From assembly GCF_017168335.1 (NCBI RefSeq), contig NZ_JABFAU010000015.1:275828-339827 (forward strand): DNA of 64,000 bases, written 5' to 3'. Below the pieces are notes generated by a model. It had not been told where the DNA came from. It was given only the letters and a program-made list of their open reading frames with translations, and ran no database searches. Below are positions 1-10,573 of this stretch, piece after piece. This DNA comes from Rhodococcus sp. KRD162. GTDB taxonomy: Bacteria > Actinomycetota > Actinomycetes > Mycobacteriales > Mycobacteriaceae. Position numbers and translations under genes: made by a program. The stretch's first letter is position 1. Every line of letters starts with the position of its first letter.

Positions 1-343
1 AGCGAGAATCCGCCGCCGCGGCCGGGCACCACGTCGAGCACCAGTTGAGTGTGTTTCCACGCCTGGAACTGCGATCCGGAAATCCACACCGCCACCCCGT
101 CGGCTCCGCTCGGCAGATCGGTCGGGATCTCTCCCACGCCGAGCCGGAGGTCGATGTAGCCGAGGAGGACGTCGCGATCACCGACGATGAATTCCCCTGC
201 CGGGTAACACATCGGCGACGAGCCGTCACAGCATCCACCGGACTGATGCATCATCAGCTCGCCGTGGATCCCGCCGAGGCGACGGAGCAGGTCCATCGCC
301 TCGACGGTTGTCTTCAGCCGCGCGGGCGGCCGAACCTCCACCA

Positions 344-344
<1 letters not shown>
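1..344 (-). CDS. DUF779 domain protein, 3' end beyond window
   Basis: The minus-strand frame starts with ATG at 344 and stays open to the window edge (about 114 codons), close to the usual full length of DUF779 proteins, so only a few C-terminal residues are missing. A conserved block reads HGELMMHQSGGCCDGSSPMCYP, with a CC pair and a further Cys that look like a metal or redox site, followed by a WxSGSQFQAWKHTQL stretch typical of the family. Its ATG shares one base with the TGA of the aldehyde dehydrogenase upstream, so the two are translationally coupled. DUF779 genes are commonly found next to ExaC-type aldehyde dehydrogenases; the biochemical role is not established, and an accessory role in aldehyde oxidation is inference from context. 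Confidence 0.85.
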
Positions 345-1867
<1,523 letters not shown>

Positions 1868-1911
1868 TGAAAATCCTCCTGATCGACACGTGCTTCACAG
1901 TTGATGCGGTG

Positions 1912-1922
1912 TGTGATTCAGG
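1912..1922 (-). promoter_or_regulatory. Shared 11-base promoter-proximal element (aldehyde dehydrogenase)
   Basis: The 11-mer CCTGAATCACA (minus strand) lies 44 bases upstream of the aldehyde dehydrogenase ATG. The identical 11-mer lies 43 bases upstream of the ercA-like start at 19337. A TAGTGT hexamer (1923-1928) directly upstream could be a -10 box, which would put the transcription start inside the 11-mer. Promoter assignment is inference; the shared sequence and spacing are seen directly. Confidence 0.45.
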
Positions 1923-1933
1923 ACACTAGGCGG

Positions 1934-1955
1934 TGCAACGTTGCAACTACGTTGC
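1934..1955. promoter_or_regulatory. Overlapping palindromes upstream of the aldehyde dehydrogenase
   Basis: TGCAACGTTGCA (1934-1945) is a perfect 12-base palindrome, and GCAACTACGTTGC (1943-1955) is a second inverted repeat that overlaps it, giving three GCAAC/GTTGC half-sites in 22 bases. They lie 67-88 bases before the aldehyde dehydrogenase start and just past the end of the GAF-type regulator gene. This is a good candidate operator for that regulator, although binding is not shown by the sequence. Confidence 0.5.
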
Positions 1956-1991
1956 TGCATCCGCTCGGCGTACCGGCGGGCACCTCTGCCG

Positions 1992-3287
1992 TCAGATTCC
2001 GAGATCCTGATCGAGCAGATCGATGCGTGCGCTGACCTGACCGTAGAGCGCGGAATCGCGGCTGAGCGTCGCCCGATAGGCCTCCCACGCGATGATGTCC
2101 GAGCGGCCGTGAATGGACGAGGTCCATTGCGCCAACAGCACCGGATCCCCGAGCCGGAGCAGGGCGGCCTGCATTCGAGACCGCAACTCCTCACGGATGT
2201 CCTCGATGCCGGGGGCGGACGATCCAGGGAGCACCGGACCGGTGTAGATACGTAGCGCGGCCTCGACGTCGCCGCGGTCGAGGGCGCGTCGGATGTCGGC
2301 GACATCGGACGTCAACTCACCGACCAGCCGGTAGGGCCGCGAGGCCAGTCCGGCCGTGCCGAACGTCTTGCGCAGTCTCGACATCTCGGCGCGGATGGTG
2401 ACCGAATCGAGCTCTTGCTCGTCGAGGAGCACGGCGAGATGGTCCGAGCTGAGCCCCTCGGGATGCTCGCCCAGGAGCAGCAGAATTTCGGCGTGCCGCT
2501 GCGAGAGAGGTATCCGACCGGATCCGCGAACCACACCGGGCCGTCCCGATCCGAGAACCTCGAGCCGAGGAGCGGTGTCGCCCAAGGATTTCGGCGAGTT
2601 CATCAGGTGCAGTCGCAACTCCGACTCGGCAGCCGCGACGGTCGCTCGCACCAACGAGAGCACCTCGGGCACCGCCACCCGTGGACCCCCGGTGATGTCG
2701 ATCGCTCCCAGTATGTGGCCGCTGGTGGGGTGGTGAACCGGAGCCGCCGAACAACTCCACTCGTGCACCGACCGCGAGAAATGCTCGGATGCGAAGATCT
2801 GCACACTGTGATCGACGGCGAGTGCAGTGCCGGGAGCATTGGTACCTTTGCTCTCCTCGCTCCAGTCGACCCCTTCGGCGAATTCCATCGCGAGCGCACG
2901 ATCCTTCGCGGCGGAATCACCCTCGACCCATAGCAGCCGGCCCTCCGCATCCGAGATCGCGACGAGCAATCCGGTGTCGGACGCGTCCTCGACGAGCAAT
3001 TTGCGAACGACCGGTCGGATGATGGACATCGGATGACCGCTGCGGTAGCTCTCGAGATCGGGACCGGTCAGCGTCGGTGCCTCGTTCGCACCGTCGGGGT
3101 CGACACCTTTGGTACGACTACGCATCCACGAGTCGAGGACCACGGACCTGACCGTCGAGCCGTGAGTGCGGATGTCGTCGACGAAAGATTGATGGGCACT
3201 GGACATCTTGCGCGCGAGCACAGCGATGTCCTCGCCGGGTCGCACCGCGACCCAGGGGTTGCCGCCACCGTCCGATCGGCTTGCCAT
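1992..3287 (-). CDS. GAF-domain transcriptional regulator (AcoR-like sensor part, winged-helix end)
   Basis: 431 residues from ATG at 3287, chosen because AAAGGAAG lies just upstream; a longer in-frame start at 3314 has no such site. The N-terminal half resembles the GAF sensor of AcoR-type activators (segment RPVVRKLLVEDASDTGLLVAISDAEGR and the NAPGTALA block). The sigma-54-interacting AAA domain is absent; instead the C-terminal half begins with LSQRHAEILLLLGEHPEGLSS and looks like a winged-helix DNA-binding module. It lies directly upstream of the aldehyde dehydrogenase on the same strand, separated by 124 bases that contain palindromes, so it probably senses an alcohol or aldehyde signal and controls that gene. 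The ligand is unknown. Confidence 0.8.
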   Translation of the reverse strand: MASRSDGGGNPWVAVRPGEDIAVLARKMSSAHQSFVDDIRTHGSTVRSVVLDSWMRSRTKGVDPDGANEAPTLTGPDLESYRSGHPMSIIRPVVRKLLVEDASDTGLLVAISDAEGRLLWVEGDSAAKDRALAMEFAEGVDWSEESKGTNAPGTALAVDHSVQIFASEHFSRSVHEWSCSAAPVHHPTSGHILGAIDITGGPRVAVPEVLSLVRATVAAAESELRLHLMNSPKSLGDTAPRLEVLGSGRPGVVRGSGRIPLSQRHAEILLLLGEHPEGLSSDHLAVLLDEQELDSVTIRAEMSRLRKTFGTAGLASRPYRLVGELTSDVADIRRALDRGDVEAALRIYTGPVLPGSSAPGIEDIREELRSRMQAALLRLGDPVLLAQWTSSIHGRSDIIAWEAYRATLSRDSALYGQVSARIDLLDQDLGI

Positions 3288-3395
3288 TCGACACTTCCTT
3301 TGTGGCCTGTCCACATCGCTGTAACCCAGCTCACAAGCAAGGATACAACCGTGGTCGACGCGAGCGGCAGGCCCGGTCGCGTCGACTGCGAGTGC

Positions 3396-3533
3396 CTACT
3401 TCTTCTTGACAGCCGAGGTAATGATGTCGTTGCTGGTGTCACCACTGGACTTGGCCCGCTTGTCGGCGCGCTTGTCCTTCAGAGACTTGCCGGACTTCTT
3501 GGTCATCGTGTTGCGGGGCGATTTGTCCGACAT
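3396..3533 (-). CDS. Small basic hypothetical protein, 45 residues
   Basis: ATG at 3533 to TAG at 3396. The product starts MSDKSPRNTMTKKSGKSLKD and continues with alternating Lys/Arg, Asp and Ala, ending SAVKKK; about a third of residues are Lys or Arg. Codon use is GC-rich at third positions, like the neighbours, which supports real coding. It sits between mftG and the GAF-type regulator on the same strand, in what would otherwise be a 330-base gap. I do not recognise a characterised function; the composition suggests nucleic-acid binding or a ribosome-associated role, but that is speculation. Confidence 0.7.
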   Translation of the reverse strand: MSDKSPRNTMTKKSGKSLKDKRADKRAKSSGDTSNDIITSAVKKK

Positions 3534-3619
3534 GGCAGTAAACCCATCTGTTGGGGAACCCGAACGGTCCCCAGAACACGAACGCTACGCCTCCGATCGC
3601 GGTGTGCATCCGCAACGGG

Positions 3620-5095
3620 TCATTGCGCACGCTCGAGTGCCGCGGCGCGCTCGGCGAACATGATGGCCGTCGCATGTGGGCCGCGGCTCGGAACCACCGG
3701 AAATGCCGAGGTATCGATCACGCGGAGTCCCTCGACGCCGCGAACGCGACACCGATCGTCGAGCACCGACTCCGGATCGGAATCCGGCCCCATCCGGGCG
3801 CTACCGGACAGATGCAGTGACGTGCCGAGCGCCGCGAGCGGATCATCGCTCGGCGCAGCGGCCGCTCCGCCGGCCATACCGGCGAAGGCCAGCAGATCCC
3901 TCGCGAGTTCGACACCCTCGCGCATCGCGTTCCGGTCGACGTCCGAGTCGAGATAGCGGTACCGCACGTCGGGCGCTTCGAGTGGGTCCGCACTGCGCAG
4001 CGAGATTCTCCCGCGTCCCGTCGAGCGCATGAGGCCGACGCCGGCCACCTGCGGCCCACGCGCAAGACCGGAGATGAGTTGGTCGAATCTCCTGGTGTAC
4101 GGCCTGATTTCCACATCACCGGCATGCAGAACTGCTTCCAGTGCAGGCGATGTCACGGAAGGACGATCGAGTGCGGTCAGCGGAACGGCCACCTCGGGAT
4201 GATCACTGAACCCGTGACCGACGCCCGGGCTGTCGGCGATTATCGAGATTCCGAGCGCCGCAGCGTCTTCGGCGCGCCCGATGCCGGATCGAAGCAGCAG
4301 CGCCGGGGTGTGAACGGCACCAGCCGACACGATGACGTTGTCGGTCCTCACAACGGTGCGTCCGCCGTCGCCGATGATCTCGACGCCGATCACTGTGGTG
4401 CCCTTGAACATCAACGAGGTCACTGTCGAATTTCCCTGCACACGAAGGTTTTTCCGACTGATTACTGGCAAAAGGTATGCAAGAGCTGCGCTTACGCGGC
4501 GTCCGTCGCGGATGTTCAAGGGCACTGCGCCCACTCCCCCTGACGCCGCATCGGGAGCATTCAGGTCCTCGTGCATCCGGAATCCGGCACGCACCGCGGA
4601 GTTCACGAACGCCTCGGTCAGCGGATGCCGACTGTGCGCAGGGGTCCGCGCCACCGGCATCGGCCCACTGGACCCGTGCCATCGCCCCCTCGCTCCGAAA
4701 TCGATATCGGTTTCGGATTGGACGTAGTACGGCAGCACCTGGTCGAAAGACCACAACGACTGCGGCCACGCCTCGAAGTCGCCGGGCGTGGCGCGGACGA
4801 AGTAGCCACCGTTGACCGCTCCGGAACCGCCGAGGACCCGGCCCCGCGCGATCGTGCGGTTCACTCCCGGGGTGAGCTCGCCGCGGTAGGTCCCCACCCA
4901 GTCGCTACCGGGTCCGATGGGGAGCATCGACGCATCGACCAACGCCTCCGGGACATCGCCGACACCGGCGAACGAGGGTCCGGCTTCGAGCAGCAGCACC
5001 GACCGATCGGGATCCTCACTCAGCCGTGCTGCCACCACACATCCGCACGAACCACCTCCGACGACGACAACATCGGCGAACTCGGTCGATGTCAC
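3620..5095 (-). CDS. mftG: Mycofactocin-associated GMC dehydrogenase MftG
   Basis: 491 residues with GTG start at 5095, 33 bases after the mftF stop. The N terminus carries the FAD-binding motif VVVGGGSCGCVVAARLSEDP and LLLEAGP of GMC flavoproteins; the C terminus has the GMC signature HLSGSARMGPDSDPESVLDD and the conserved VPSRGPHATAIMFAERAA end. In mycobacteria MftG has been shown to pass electrons from reduced mycofactocin to the respiratory chain during growth on ethanol. Order mftE-mftF-mftG on one strand is the standard distal half of the mft cluster. Some GMC choline- or glucose-type oxidoreductases look similar, but the neighbours make MftG the best call. Confidence 0.88.
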   Translation of the reverse strand: MTSTEFADVVVVGGGSCGCVVAARLSEDPDRSVLLLEAGPSFAGVGDVPEALVDASMLPIGPGSDWVGTYRGELTPGVNRTIARGRVLGGSGAVNGGYFVRATPGDFEAWPQSLWSFDQVLPYYVQSETDIDFGARGRWHGSSGPMPVARTPAHSRHPLTEAFVNSAVRAGFRMHEDLNAPDAASGGVGAVPLNIRDGRRVSAALAYLLPVISRKNLRVQGNSTVTSLMFKGTTVIGVEIIGDGGRTVVRTDNVIVSAGAVHTPALLLRSGIGRAEDAAALGISIIADSPGVGHGFSDHPEVAVPLTALDRPSVTSPALEAVLHAGDVEIRPYTRRFDQLISGLARGPQVAGVGLMRSTGRGRISLRSADPLEAPDVRYRYLDSDVDRNAMREGVELARDLLAFAGMAGGAAAAPSDDPLAALGTSLHLSGSARMGPDSDPESVLDDRCRVRGVEGLRVIDTSAFPVVPSRGPHATAIMFAERAAALERAQ

Positions 5096-5128
5096 ATCGT
5101 CGACGATGCACGTCGGTTTCGCACGTCG

Positions 5129-6526
5129 TCAACCGTCCAGACGTGGTTTGAGCGCATCGATACTGCGGGCCGACAGAGCGCCACTCCACAACCCGGCGCC
5201 GTACGCGATGTCGTCGGCCCGCTTGAAGAAGGCGTATCGCACGGGATCGAGGCCGCCCAGTTCACGGTGCTTGTACCAATCCGAGAATGCTTCCGCCACA
5301 GCCAAACCCAGTGCGATTTTTCGTATGCGACTGGACAACAGCACAGCAAGCAAGGTGACCGGCCAATAGTGTCGACACAGAGCCGAGGCCAATTGCCACA
5401 AGCCCGCAACGAAACCCTCCGCCGCGAGGACGGCCGCGATCCTCGTGGGTTGATCGAGACCGACGAACATCTTGCGTAGCCGAACGATCGTGACGGACAG
5501 TGTCGCGGCGGCACCGATCAGTCCGAGCCGCGTCAAACTCGCTGCCAGTATGCAGGCCACCAGGGTCCACGGCGACATCGCGATCGGCGGCACCATACCG
5601 GGATGGCGAGCGGACAGCGGTGTTGCTCCGGTCCCGTAGAACAGCTTGCGGGCGAACCACTCGGCGAACGTCACGCGATGTTCGTGCGCGACGTGCGCGA
5701 CCGGCTCGTACCGTAACCTCCAGCCGGCTTCCTGCAGCCGCCAACACAGATCGACGTCCTCGGCCACGTGCATCGTTTCGTCGAACCCGTCACAGTCCAG
5801 TGCGACCGAACGGCGCATCAGCATCGCGGCGCTGGGAACGTAGGACACCGCACTGCCTGCTCGAACGGCCGCCTCCTTGCGCCCGAGATCCAGCGACGAG
5901 CGTGCGTGTTCGTATCGAGCGAGTGCGCTGCCCTCCGGTTCTAGCGCGACGATTCGGGGTGCAACCAAGGCGACCGCGGGATCCGAGAAGTGCCCGAGCA
6001 TGACCTCGAGCCAGCCCTTGCGGGGAACGACGTCCGAGTCGAGGAAGGCGACGAAGTCGGTTGTAGCGCATCGCAATCCGGTATTGCGTGCCGCGGCGGG
6101 TCCGCGTGAGCGCTCGTGCCGCAGTACCGTCACACTGCCCACGGACCACGACGTGGCCGGTAGCGCGACCGGGATGTCGGAGCCGTCGTCGACGACGATG
6201 ACGTGGAGGCCGTGCAGCGCGGCGATCAGGCGCGCAAGTCCTGCCTCGTTGTTCTTCAGTGGCACGACGACGGTGACATCGGACGGCGACGGGATGGACA
6301 TCGGGCGCGGATTCCCGACGCCCGAGTCGAGCAGTTTGCGCGCCACGAGGGCGGACTGCGAGTCGGTGACCTCGATGAAACCGTCACCGATCATCGCTGC
6401 GGCGGTCGGTGCGAGTTTGAGCATCCGGGTCGGTGAACCACCGATCAGCACGCGTCCTTCGGAGTATGTACGTACGCGTGGATCGACTCGCACCCCGAAG
6501 CCATCAGGCAATCGACCTTCACCCAT
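5129..6526 (-). CDS. mftF: Mycofactocin glycosyltransferase MftF
   Basis: 465 residues from ATG at 6526. The start region [19 protein letters not shown] followed by [13 protein letters not shown] is the diagnostic N terminus of MftF. A GT2 domain follows: [34 protein letters not shown] (the DxD-type metal site) and [14 protein letters not shown]. Several hydrophobic helices near the C terminus suggest membrane association. MftF adds beta-1,4-glucose units to the premycofactocin core. The frame is open further upstream and an ATG at 6619 would add 31 residues without family similarity, so 6526 is preferred. A 125-base gap separates it from mftE, larger than usual in this cluster. Confidence 0.92.
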   Translation of the reverse strand: MGEGRLPDGFGVRVDPRVRTYSEGRVLIGGSPTRMLKLAPTAAAMIGDGFIEVTDSQSALVARKLLDSGVGNPRPMSIPSPSDVTVVVPLKNNEAGLARLIAALHGLHVIVVDDGSDIPVALPATSWSVGSVTVLRHERSRGPAAARNTGLRCATTDFVAFLDSDVVPRKGWLEVMLGHFSDPAVALVAPRIVALEPEGSALARYEHARSSLDLGRKEAAVRAGSAVSYVPSAAMLMRRSVALDCDGFDETMHVAEDVDLCWRLQEAGWRLRYEPVAHVAHEHRVTFAEWFARKLFYGTGATPLSARHPGMVPPIAMSPWTLVACILAASLTRLGLIGAAATLSVTIVRLRKMFVGLDQPTRIAAVLAAEGFVAGLWQLASALCRHYWPVTLLAVLLSSRIRKIALGLAVAEAFSDWYKHRELGGLDPVRYAFFKRADDIAYGAGLWSGALSARSIDALKPRLDG

Positions 6527-6651
6527 CAGAAGATGGTAAGCGGACGAGCCCCCGGCGTGGCGGCCACCCGGGAAATACGACGTAACATACCTGTTCCCCG
6601 TTTTTCCCGACGTGCCCATCGGGCTCTCACCAGGAGCTTCGCCGAGCGCGC

Positions 6652-7338
6652 TCACGCGATCACTCCGTGCTCCGACGGACTCCATCTCTGCAGCGCGTCG
6701 CGGGCACGGGTGCACAGGTGCTCGAACAGCACCCGCCCCTCCTCGGAATCGGCACCGGTGGGATCTCCGAGGACACCGTTGGCCGTGACGGGTGCCAGGC
6801 CGCCGTCGCGGAGCGCCGGAAGCAACGACGCGATGTCGGTCGGATTTCCCACCTCCGCCTTCGTCATGTCCACGGACTCCGGCGAAAGATGCAGCAGCAA
6901 AGAGGTTTCGGTACGTCCGGCGTGAGCATCTGCTCCGGGCACGGCACAGGGGAACCACACGACGTCGCGGCCCTCGTAGCGCAGCAGCAACACTGCCGAA
7001 CGCACGGCAGGACCGTTGCCACCGTGCCCGTTGACGAACACCACCCGCTCTGCCCACCGACATGCCGAACGCCCGTACTCCACCAGCACCGCTTCCAGGG
7101 CTGCAGTTCCGATGGACACGGTGCCGGGAAAGCCCTCGTGCTCGCCACTGGCTCCGTACGCGATCGCGGGCCCCACCAGGACACCGGGAATGCTCCGCGC
7201 CACCGCGTCGGCGATGCGGGTGTCGGTGTCGAGCGGAAGGTGCGGCCCGTGCTGCTCGATCGAACCGACCGGGACGACGAGAGTTCGCGACCCGTCCACG
7301 TCCGGCCAGAACTGAGTACCGAGTTGGTCCGAGGCCAT
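6652..7338 (-). CDS. mftE: Mycofactocin precursor peptidase MftE (creatininase family)
   Basis: 228 residues from ATG at 7338. The creatininase-family metal site is visible: [24 protein letters not shown], then [10 protein letters not shown] and the Glu of [11 protein letters not shown]. MftE cleaves the modified MftA precursor to release the C-terminal Val-Tyr-derived core of the cofactor. It is the first gene of the minus-strand mftEFG run. Directly upstream, where mftD would normally lie, there is a divergent GntR-type gene; no mftA, mftB, mftC or mftD is visible anywhere in the window. Creatininase proper would be the alternative, but the coupling to mftF and mftG argues against it. Confidence 0.9.
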   Translation of the reverse strand: MASDQLGTQFWPDVDGSRTLVVPVGSIEQHGPHLPLDTDTRIADAVARSIPGVLVGPAIAYGASGEHEGFPGTVSIGTAALEAVLVEYGRSACRWAERVVFVNGHGGNGPAVRSAVLLLRYEGRDVVWFPCAVPGADAHAGRTETSLLLHLSPESVDMTKAEVGNPTDIASLLPALRDGGLAPVTANGVLGDPTGADSEEGRVLFEHLCTRARDALQRWSPSEHGVIA

Positions 7339-7408
7339 GAGGGACGATGCTATCGGACGGAACCGTGTCGTCATGCGGATGAAACACTCGGTCGCTAACG
7401 TTCGCCCC

Positions 7409-8125
7409 GTGCCACCCCGCCGTCGATCGATATTGCTCTCACAATTGTCGATAACTGCTCCGGGTAGCCCACAGCCGTCCATTCTGCGAGAACTACGACG
7501 GGTCATTCTCGCCGGCGATGCCCCGCCGAATACCCCTATTCCGCTCAACGAGGTAGCGGAACTGTTCGGGGTGAGCAGAATCCCGGTGCGTGAATCTCTC
7601 AAGACTCTGATCGGCGAAGGTCTGGTCGATCATCGCCCCAATCTGGGGTACACGGTTGCGCAACTCACTGCGGCCGAGCTTCGCGAAATGTACATCGTCC
7701 GAGAGGTTCTGGAGACGGCAGCATTGCCGGTTGCCGTCGAGGTGGCCACCGACGCCGACCGCGCGCATCTCGTCGAGGTGAATCGGCTGCTCGAGGCATC
7801 GCTGGCCTCGGACGACTCACGCGAATACCATCGTCTCTCGCGTGAATTCCACCTCTCTCTGACTCGGCCGTCGCGTATGTATCGCCTCCTGCATATGCTC
7901 GAATCTGCCTGGAACATAACCGAACCCATCCAACCGATGGTGCATGTGGACGGATCCGACAGGACCTCGCTGCACAGTGATCATGCCGATATGCTCACCG
8001 CATTCCTGGCCCGCGATTCTGCTGGCCTGCTGCGCGCCGCGCAACACCATCACACGCGTCTCAATTCGGTCATTTCGACCTTGTCCAACGATCAGGGATT
8101 GTTTGCCGATCCGCCGCCGGAATAG
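7409..8125 (+). CDS. GntR-family regulator with FCD domain
   Basis: 238 residues if the GTG at 7409 is the start; in-frame ATGs at 7373 and 7379 are alternatives, and the upstream limit is set by the divergent mftE start. The N-terminal winged helix is clear ([35 protein letters not shown]), followed by an all-helical FCD ligand domain with the usual metal-type His residues ([21 protein letters not shown]). It sits directly before an NCS1 permease and a hydantoin-racemase-like gene on the same strand and probably represses or controls them in response to a hydantoin- or ureide-like ligand. The link to transport is inference from position. Confidence 0.88.
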   Translation: MPPRRRSILLSQLSITAPGSPQPSILRELRRVILAGDAPPNTPIPLNEVAELFGVSRIPVRESLKTLIGEGLVDHRPNLGYTVAQLTAAELREMYIVREVLETAALPVAVEVATDADRAHLVEVNRLLEASLASDDSREYHRLSREFHLSLTRPSRMYRLLHMLESAWNITEPIQPMVHVDGSDRTSLHSDHADMLTAFLARDSAGLLRAAQHHHTRLNSVISTLSNDQGLFADPPPE

Positions 8126-8241
8126 CACCGCGGGAACGGCGGAAAAAGATATATCGCTCTCGTCACGAGGCCGCAACACTTCGCGTCTAACTTTTTCCTC
8201 ATTCATTCGTTCACCTCATTGCCATGCCGTCAGGAGCATCG

Positions 8242-9795
8242 ATGACAGATACAGCACACGGTCCTGCTCGACCTGGAGACCTCGTGGAAGCCGCAGGCGA
8301 GCCGGTCGGCGGTGGCCTGATCAAGGACAGCTACGATCCGCGGCTGACCAACGACGACCTCGCGCCGCTGAAGAAGCAGACCTGGACCTCGTACAACCTG
8401 TTCGCCTTCTGGATGTCCGACGTGCACTCGGTGGGCGGGTACGTGACGGCAGGCAGTCTGTTCGCGCTCGGGTTGGCCAGTTGGCAGGTGTTGGTCGCAC
8501 TCCTGGTCGGCATCACCATCGTCTATTTCTTCTGCAACCTCGTCGCCAAGCCCAGTCAGGTGTCGGGAGTTCCGTATCCGGTCATCTGCCGCAGCGTCTT
8601 CGGTGTTCTCGGTGCCAACATTCCGGCCGTCATCCGAGGCTTGATCGCCGTCGCCTGGTACGGCATTCAGACCTTCCTCGCCTCGGCGGCACTGGACATC
8701 GTGCTGATCAAGCTGTTCCCGTCGCTGGCTCCGTACGCCGTCACCGCCGACTACGGGTTCGCCGGACTCTCTCTGCTCGGCTGGGTCAGCTTCCTGTTCC
8801 TCTGGGTCGTCCAGGCCGCGGTGTTCTGGCGCGGCATGGAGTCCATCCGCAAGTTCATCGACTTCTGCGGCCCGGCCGTCTACGTCGTGATGTTCATGCT
8901 GTGCGGCTACCTGATCTGGAAGGCCGGTTGGGGGGCAATCGATCTCAATCTCGGCGATGTGGAGCACACGGGTCTGAGTTCCATTCCGATCATGCTCGGT
9001 GCCATTGCACTGGTGGTGTCCTACTTCTCCGGCCCGATGCTCAACTTCGGCGACTTCTCCCGCTACGGCAAGTCCTACGCCGCAGTGAAGAAGGGCAACT
9101 TCCTCGGCCTACCGGTGAACTTCCTGGTCTTCTCGATCCTCGTCGTCGTCACCGCGTCCCTGACGCTTCCGGTGTTCGGTGAGCTGATCACCGATCCGGT
9201 CGAGACCGTGGCACGGATCGACAGCACCTTCGCCATCGTCCTCGGCGCACTGACGTTCACCATCGCCACCATCGGTATCAACATCGTCGCCAACTTCATC
9301 TCCCCGGCGTTCGACTTCTCCAACGTCAGTCCGCAGCGCATCAGCTGGCGTGCGGGCGGAATGATCGCCGCCATCGGTTCGGTGCTGATCACCCCGTGGA
9401 ACCTGTACAACAATCCCGATGTCATTCACCTGACGCTGGAAACTCTCGGCGCATTCATCGGACCACTGTTCGGCATCCTCATCGCCGACAACTACCTCGT
9501 CCGCAAGCAGAAGGTCGTCGTCGACGAGTTGTTCTCGATGTCTCCCACCGGCCTGTACTGGTACTCGAAGGGCTACAACCCGGCTGCGGTGTACTCCACC
9601 ATCGTCGGCGCAGCGGTGGCCATGATCACCGTGCTCTTCAACGGAGCGATCGAGGGCATGGAAATCGCCGGTATGTCGACGGCATCGAAGTACAGCTGGT
9701 TCATCGGATGCGGCATCGGATTCGTCGTGTACTACTACCTGGCCACGCGAACCAAGCTGGCAGTGACCAACTTCGACGTTCCAGCGAAGGCATAG
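8242..9795 (+). CDS. NCS1-family permease (cytosine/allantoin/hydantoin type)
   Basis: 517 residues from ATG at 8242, preceded by AGGAG 6 bases upstream. It is a polytopic membrane protein of about 12 helices. Family features include the early helix with SDVHSVGGYVTAGSLFALGL, the PYPVICRSVFGVLGANIPAVIRG loop, and NFISPAFDFSNVSPQRISWRAGG near helix 8-9, all typical of nucleobase:cation symporter-1 proteins such as Mhp1 and PucI. It is followed after 10 bases by a racemase-like gene, so a 5-substituted hydantoin, allantoin or a related cyclic ureide is the most likely substrate. The exact substrate cannot be read from the sequence. Confidence 0.9.
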   Translation: MTDTAHGPARPGDLVEAAGEPVGGGLIKDSYDPRLTNDDLAPLKKQTWTSYNLFAFWMSDVHSVGGYVTAGSLFALGLASWQVLVALLVGITIVYFFCNLVAKPSQVSGVPYPVICRSVFGVLGANIPAVIRGLIAVAWYGIQTFLASAALDIVLIKLFPSLAPYAVTADYGFAGLSLLGWVSFLFLWVVQAAVFWRGMESIRKFIDFCGPAVYVVMFMLCGYLIWKAGWGAIDLNLGDVEHTGLSSIPIMLGAIALVVSYFSGPMLNFGDFSRYGKSYAAVKKGNFLGLPVNFLVFSILVVVTASLTLPVFGELITDPVETVARIDSTFAIVLGALTFTIATIGINIVANFISPAFDFSNVSPQRISWRAGGMIAAIGSVLITPWNLYNNPDVIHLTLETLGAFIGPLFGILIADNYLVRKQKVVVDELFSMSPTGLYWYSKGYNPAAVYSTIVGAAVAMITVLFNGAIEGMEIAGMSTASKYSWFIGCGIGFVVYYYLATRTKLAVTNFDVPAKA

Positions 9796-9805
9796 GATTT
9801 CTTTC

Positions 9806-10573
9806 GTGCTCATCAAGGTCATCAATCCGAACACCACCCGTTCGATGACCGCAACGATCGGTGACTGTGCCCGGGCCGTGGTCGGTCCGGGCACCGTCGT
9901 CGAGGCGGTCAGTCCCTCGATGGGGCCGGTGTCGATCGAAAGCCACGTCGACGAAGCCCTCAGTGTCCCGGGCATTCTCGCCGAGATCGCCACCGGCGAG
10001 GCCGCAGGTGCCGACGGCTACGTCATCGCCTGCTTCGGCGATCCCGGCGTCGACGCCGCCCGCGAACTCGCGTCCGGTCCGGTCATCGGCATCGCCGAGG
10101 CAGCGATGCACGCTGCGAGCGTTCTCGGCCGCGGGTTCAGCGTCGTCACCACTCTCGGACGCACCATCGGACGGGCCCAGGATCTGGCGAACCACTACGG
10201 CTTCGGACGCCATTGCCTCGGCATTCATGCCTGCGAGCTACCGGTCCTCGAACTCGAGACCGACCCCGATGCTCGCAAGATCGTCACCGAGGCGTGCCGT
10301 CTCGCCGTCGAGACGGACCGCAGCGATGCCGTGGTACTCGGCTGCGCCGGAATGGCAGATCTGTGCCGAGACATCTCGGCCGAGATCGGCGTACCTGTGA
10401 TCGACGGCGTAGCTGCGGGAACGTTGTTCGTGCAATCGCTCGTCACCCTTGGACTGCGCACCGGAAAGCGCGGCGAATTCGCCGCCCCACCGGCCAAGCT
10501 CTACACGGGACTGCTCGCGAACTTCAGCAGGCCGCACTCGGCCGGTCAGCCGTTGCCGCACAACGGCCGATAG
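9806..10573 (+). CDS. Asp/Glu/hydantoin racemase family protein (HyuE-like)
   Basis: 255 residues with GTG start at 9806, 10 bases after the permease stop. The N terminus IKVINPNTTRSMT is the family hallmark. The two catalytic Cys expected for cofactor-independent racemases are seen in IACFGDPGVDAAR and VLGCAGMADL. Enzymes of this group racemise 5-substituted hydantoins or allantoin. No hydantoinase or carbamoylase gene is nearby, so the pathway is incomplete in this window. The last 28 bases overlap the convergent end of the large STAND protein gene. Allantoin racemase is an equally good reading. Confidence 0.85.
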   Translation: MLIKVINPNTTRSMTATIGDCARAVVGPGTVVEAVSPSMGPVSIESHVDEALSVPGILAEIATGEAAGADGYVIACFGDPGVDAARELASGPVIGIAEAAMHAASVLGRGFSVVTTLGRTIGRAQDLANHYGFGRHCLGIHACELPVLELETDPDARKIVTEACRLAVETDRSDAVVLGCAGMADLCRDISAEIGVPVIDGVAAGTLFVQSLVTLGLRTGKRGEFAAPPAKLYTGLLANFSRPHSAGQPLPHNGR

